Below are positions 7,704 through 9,365 of a stretch of DNA of 9,365 nt, one piece after another. The stretch comes from an uncultured Prevotellaceae bacterium (GTDB taxonomy: Bacteria; Bacteroidota; Bacteroidia; Bacteroidales; Bacteroidaceae): NCBI GenBank assembly GCA_945787625.1, contig CALZJL010000031.1:1-9365 (forward strand), given 5' to 3'. Each line of letters starts with the position of its first letter. The stretch's first letter is position 1. Position numbers and translations under genes: made by a program. The notes below the pieces were generated by a model, which saw nothing but the letters and a program-made list of their open reading frames with translations, was not told the origin of the DNA and made no database searches.

Positions 7704-8609
7704 TTAATCAATATTACCCCTGCCATAACGTTTGACCTCATCAATCACCTTCAGCAGATATTGCCCATACTGGTTCTTGATCATAGGCTGCGCCAGTTCC
7801 CTCATTCTCTCCTCAGAGATCCACCCCTGACGATAAGCAATTCCCTCAAGGCACGCAATCTTAAGACCCTGCCTCTTCTCAAGAACCTCGACATACGTAC
7901 TTGCCTCGCTCAGACTATCATGAGTACCAGTATCAAGCCATGCAAAGCCACGTCCGAGAGTCTGCACCTTCAGATCGTTATCATTCAGGAAACACTGGTT
8001 GACAGACGTTATCTCATACTCACCACGCTCCGAAGGTTCGATACGCGAAGCCACATCAACGACCCTGTTAGGATAAAAATACAGACCCACGACAGCATAA
8101 TTGCTCTTCGGACACACAGGCTTCTCCTCAATAGACAAACAATTGCCATCAGCATCAAACTCAGCAACGCCATATCGTTCAGGATCATTCACCCAATAAC
8201 CAAAAACCGTCGCCTTATGTTCCTCCTCTGCCGTACGTACAGCCTCCTTCAGCATATTCGTAAACCCAGGACCCTGAAAAATATTGTCTCCCAACACAAG
8301 GCATACACTATCATCTCCTATAAAATCCCTTCCTATGGTAAAAGCCTGAGCCAACCCATCAGGAGAAGGCTGCTCAGCATACTCGAAACGTACACCATAA
8401 TCAGAACCATCGCCAAGCAAACGCCTGAACCCAGGTAAATCAAAAGGAGTAGAAATTATGAGAATCTCACGAATACCAGACAACATCAACACACTAATAG
8501 GATAATAAACCATAGGTTTATCATAAATAGGCATCAACTGCTTACTTATACCTTTAGTTATAGGATATAAGCGAGTACCACTTCCACCAGCCAGGACAAT
8601 ACCTTTCAT
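7704..8609 (-). CDS. rmlA: Glucose-1-phosphate thymidylyltransferase
   Basis: RmlA makes dTDP-glucose from glucose-1-phosphate and dTTP, the entry step of the rhamnose pathway, and in studied species it is feedback-inhibited by dTDP-rhamnose. The 301-residue product has the nucleotidyltransferase signature [11 protein letters not shown] at 8-18 with the lysine of SKQ at 23, the metal-binding aspartate D108 in [14 protein letters not shown] (161-164), GEYEIT (196-201) and [11 protein letters not shown] (223-233) with D226. Length and motifs match the RmlA short form. The open frame extends to 8678, but its first 23 codons would run through the promoter region and encode a hydrophobic stretch unrelated to the family; the ATG at 8609 starts [11 protein letters not shown] as in all relatives. 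It is the first gene of the glycan locus, with a strong-looking promoter just upstream and the rRNA/tRNA operon beyond that. Confidence 0.97.
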   Translation of the reverse strand: MKGIVLAGGSGTRLYPITKGISKQLMPIYDKPMVYYPISVLMLSGIREILIISTPFDLPGFRRLLGDGSDYGVRFEYAEQPSPDGLAQAFTIGRDFIGDDSVCLVLGDNIFQGPGFTNMLKEAVRTAEEEHKATVFGYWVNDPERYGVAEFDADGNCLSIEEKPVCPKSNYAVVGLYFYPNRVVDVASRIEPSERGEYEITSVNQCFLNDNDLKVQTLGRGFAWLDTGTHDSLSEASTYVEVLEKRQGLKIACLEGIAYRQGWISEERMRELAQPMIKNQYGQYLLKVIDEVKRYGRGNID

Positions 8610-8638
8610 TACAACAGATATATTTAAGTTAAGACCAC

Positions 8639-8669
8639 CAAAGTTACAAAAAAAATAGATAACGACAAA
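8639..8669 (-). promoter_or_regulatory. Bacteroidota-type promoter for rmlA and the glycan operon
   Basis: On the minus strand the -7 element TAACTTTG (8646 to 8639) matches the consensus TAnnTTTG. A TTTG (8669 to 8666) lies 19 bases upstream, matching the -33 element and its normal spacing. Transcription should begin near 8632-8636, giving a leader of roughly 25 bases before the ATG at 8609. No inverted repeats flank the promoter, so it is not of the invertible kind known from Bacteroides capsule loci. The -33 element lies in the T-rich DNA just beyond the tRNA-operon terminator. Confidence 0.75.
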
Positions 8670-8680
8670 ACAAAACACAC

Positions 8681-8712
8681 AAAAACAAAGGTAAGAAACA
8701 AAATTTCTTACC
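8681..8712 (-). terminator. Intrinsic terminator of the rRNA-tRNA operon
   Basis: Bases 8690-8698 and 8704-8712 are perfectly complementary (GGTAAGAAA and TTTCTTACC), forming a 9-bp stem with a 5-base loop. Read on the minus strand the hairpin is followed by TTTGTTTTTG, a T-rich tail, and it begins 8 bases after the end of tRNA-Lys. On the plus strand no T-run follows the hairpin, so it terminates in the minus direction only. The stem is AU-rich in its inner half, so some read-through into rmlA is conceivable. Confidence 0.8.
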
Positions 8713-8719
8713 TCACACG

Positions 8720-8792
8720 TACGCCCTCAGGGACTCGAACCCTGGACCCATTGATTAAGAGTCAATTGCTCTACCAACTGAGCTAAGGACGC
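8720..8792 (-). tRNA. tRNA-Lys, anticodon CTT
   Basis: The 73-base gene folds into a full cloverleaf: acceptor GCGTCCT/AGGGCGT, D arm GCTCAGTTGGTAGAGC, anticodon arm ATTGA-CTCTTAA-TCAAT with CTT at the anticodon position (reads AAG), and T arm CAGGG-TTCGAGT-CCCTG. The discriminator base is A and CCA is not encoded. Two acceptor pairs, the first and the fourth, are G-U wobbles. It is the last gene of the rRNA operon. Confidence 0.95.
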
Positions 8793-8812
8793 ATTATCAC
8801 ACATCGTCTGAG

Positions 8813-8886
8813 AGCCTCTTGTCGGATTCGAACCAACGACCCCGAGATTACAAATCACGTGCTCTGGCCAACTGAGCTAAAGAGGC
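8813..8886 (-). tRNA. tRNA-Thr, anticodon TGT
   Basis: A 74-base cloverleaf with a perfect 7-bp acceptor stem GCCTCTT/AAGAGGC, D arm GCTCAGTTGGCCAGAGC, anticodon arm CGTGA-TTTGTAA-TCTCG (one G-T pair) with TGT as anticodon, and T arm TTGG-TTCGAAT-CCGA. The discriminator is T and CCA is not encoded. It lies 20 bases from tRNA-Lys and 9 bases from tRNA-Arg. Confidence 0.95.
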
Positions 8887-8895
8887 AAAACCGAG

Positions 8896-8969
8896 TGACT
8901 CCGACAGGATTCAAACCTGTAACCTTCTGATCCGTAGTCAGATGCTCTATTCAGTTGAGCTACGGAGCC
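8896..8969 (-). tRNA. tRNA-Arg, anticodon ACG
   Basis: A 74-base cloverleaf with acceptor GGCTCCG/CGGAGTC (second pair G-T), D arm GCTCAACTGAATAGAGC, anticodon arm TCTGA-CTACGGA-TCAGA, and T arm ACAGG-TTTGAAT-CCTGT. The ACG anticodon needs A34-to-inosine editing by a TadA-type deaminase to read CGU, CGC and CGA. The discriminator is A and CCA is not encoded. It is the second tRNA after 5S rRNA. Confidence 0.95.
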
Positions 8970-8983
8970 ATATCACTCAAGGA

Positions 8984-9061
8984 TGGTGGGCGATGACGGA
9001 TTCGAACCGCCGACCCTCTGCTTGTAAGGCAGATGCTCTGAACCAGCTGCGCTAATCGCCC
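8984..9061 (-). tRNA. tRNA-Val, anticodon TAC, with encoded CCA
   Basis: The cloverleaf has a perfect acceptor stem GGGCGAT/ATCGCCC, D arm GCGCAGCTGGTTCAGAGC, anticodon arm TCTGC-CTTACAA-GCAGA with TAC as anticodon, and T arm CGGCGG-TTCGAAT-CCGTC (GGCGG/CCGTC with one wobble). The discriminator A is followed by CCA in the DNA (8986 to 8984), unlike the other three tRNAs in the cluster. It begins about 8 bases after the 5S rRNA end. Confidence 0.95.
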
Positions 9062-9068
9062 TAAAAAA

Positions 9069-9176
<108 letters not shown>

Positions 9177-9259
9177 AATATGGTGACATATCGGACTGAA
9201 ACTTTTAAAGCATGTACATGACATCGCTGCAAGTATAACAACTTTTCCGTTTAGTGAGA

Positions 9260-9315
9260 GCAGAGAAAACTCGTTTACTCTGCCGAACGTAGGAAAGGTG
9301 GGATGAAATCCAACC
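9260..9315 (-). other. Hairpins in the 23S-5S spacer (likely rRNA processing region)
   Basis: Two hairpins lie between 23S and 5S rRNA. Bases 9260-9265 and 9278-9283 pair (GCAGAG/CTCTGC), with a further AAA/TTT extension across one mismatch and a four-base loop. Bases 9297-9304 and 9308-9315 pair with one mismatch around a three-base loop. In addition, 9213-9222 is the perfect palindrome CATGTACATG. Such structures in rRNA spacers usually serve RNase processing; that role is inferred. I see no gene in the spacer (about 9177-9330). Confidence 0.5.
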
Positions 9316-9330
9316 TGCGAGTCTTTTGGC

Positions 9331-9365
9331 GAAAGCTTTCGGGCTATTAGTAGTGCTCGGCTTTG
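9331..9365 (-). rRNA. rrl: 23S ribosomal RNA, 3' end (partial)
   Basis: On the minus strand the window opens with GCCGAGCACTACTAATAGCC, which corresponds to the conserved last bases of bacterial 23S rRNA (the ...GGTACTAATGA... segment in E. coli) before the closing helix. The correct spacing to a downstream 5S gene supports this. The remainder of 23S lies beyond base 9365, and the 3' boundary given here is approximate. Confidence 0.85.

Noticed and set aside
7278..8438. Long plus-strand open frame (386 codons) opposite rmlA and rmlC
   Set aside because: Its translation is dominated by I, H, R, L and T without any domain pattern, and both opposite genes are intact and conserved. The skewed base composition of the rml coding strand removes antisense stops, which explains the length.
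8610..8678. Hydrophobic N-terminal extension of RmlA as a signal or membrane segment
   Set aside because: It would be encoded by promoter DNA and the start of transcription lies inside it; RmlA is a cytoplasmic enzyme starting at MKGIVLAGG.

Overview
The window looks chromosomal and comes from a member of the Bacteroidota, probably Bacteroidales. The evidence is threefold. A TTTG-N19-TAACTTTG promoter of the type used by the primary sigma factor of this phylum precedes rmlA. Shine-Dalgarno sequences are absent or weak before most starts. The 5S rRNA and the encoded proteins resemble that group. I cannot fix the genus from the sequence alone. Every gene lies on the minus strand, so the biological reading order runs from high to low coordinates.

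From 9365 down to about 8690 is the distal end of an rRNA operon: the last few tens of bases of 23S rRNA, a roughly 150-base spacer with hairpins, 5S rRNA, then four tRNA genes in the order Val(TAC), Arg(ACG), Thr(TGT), Lys(CTT). A 9-bp hairpin with a T-rich tail closes this unit. About 45 bases further on, a clear promoter starts a surface-polysaccharide locus.

The first four genes of that locus, rmlA-rmlC-rmlB-rmlD (8609 to 5054), form a complete dTDP-L-rhamnose pathway from glucose-1-phosphate and dTTP. They are followed, with a 4-base overlap, by a PLP-dependent sugar aminotransferase that could divert a keto-sugar made after RmlB toward an aminodeoxy sugar. Next is glf, which makes UDP-galactofuranose. 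A 92-base gap with a possible internal promoter leads to a 684-residue protein with two GT2 glycosyltransferase domains, and then to a LicD-family phosphotransferase gene cut by the window edge at base 1.

Taken together the locus should make two or three unusual sugar donors (dTDP-Rha, UDP-Galf, perhaps a dTDP-aminosugar), join them with the two-domain transferase, and decorate the glycan with a phosphorylated group through LicD. No polymerase, flippase, initiating transferase or NusG-like antiterminator is in view; if they exist they lie beyond base 1 or elsewhere. The gene families are all known. The points of interest are the combination, the missing pathway partners, the two-domain transferase and the tight junction with the rRNA/tRNA operon.
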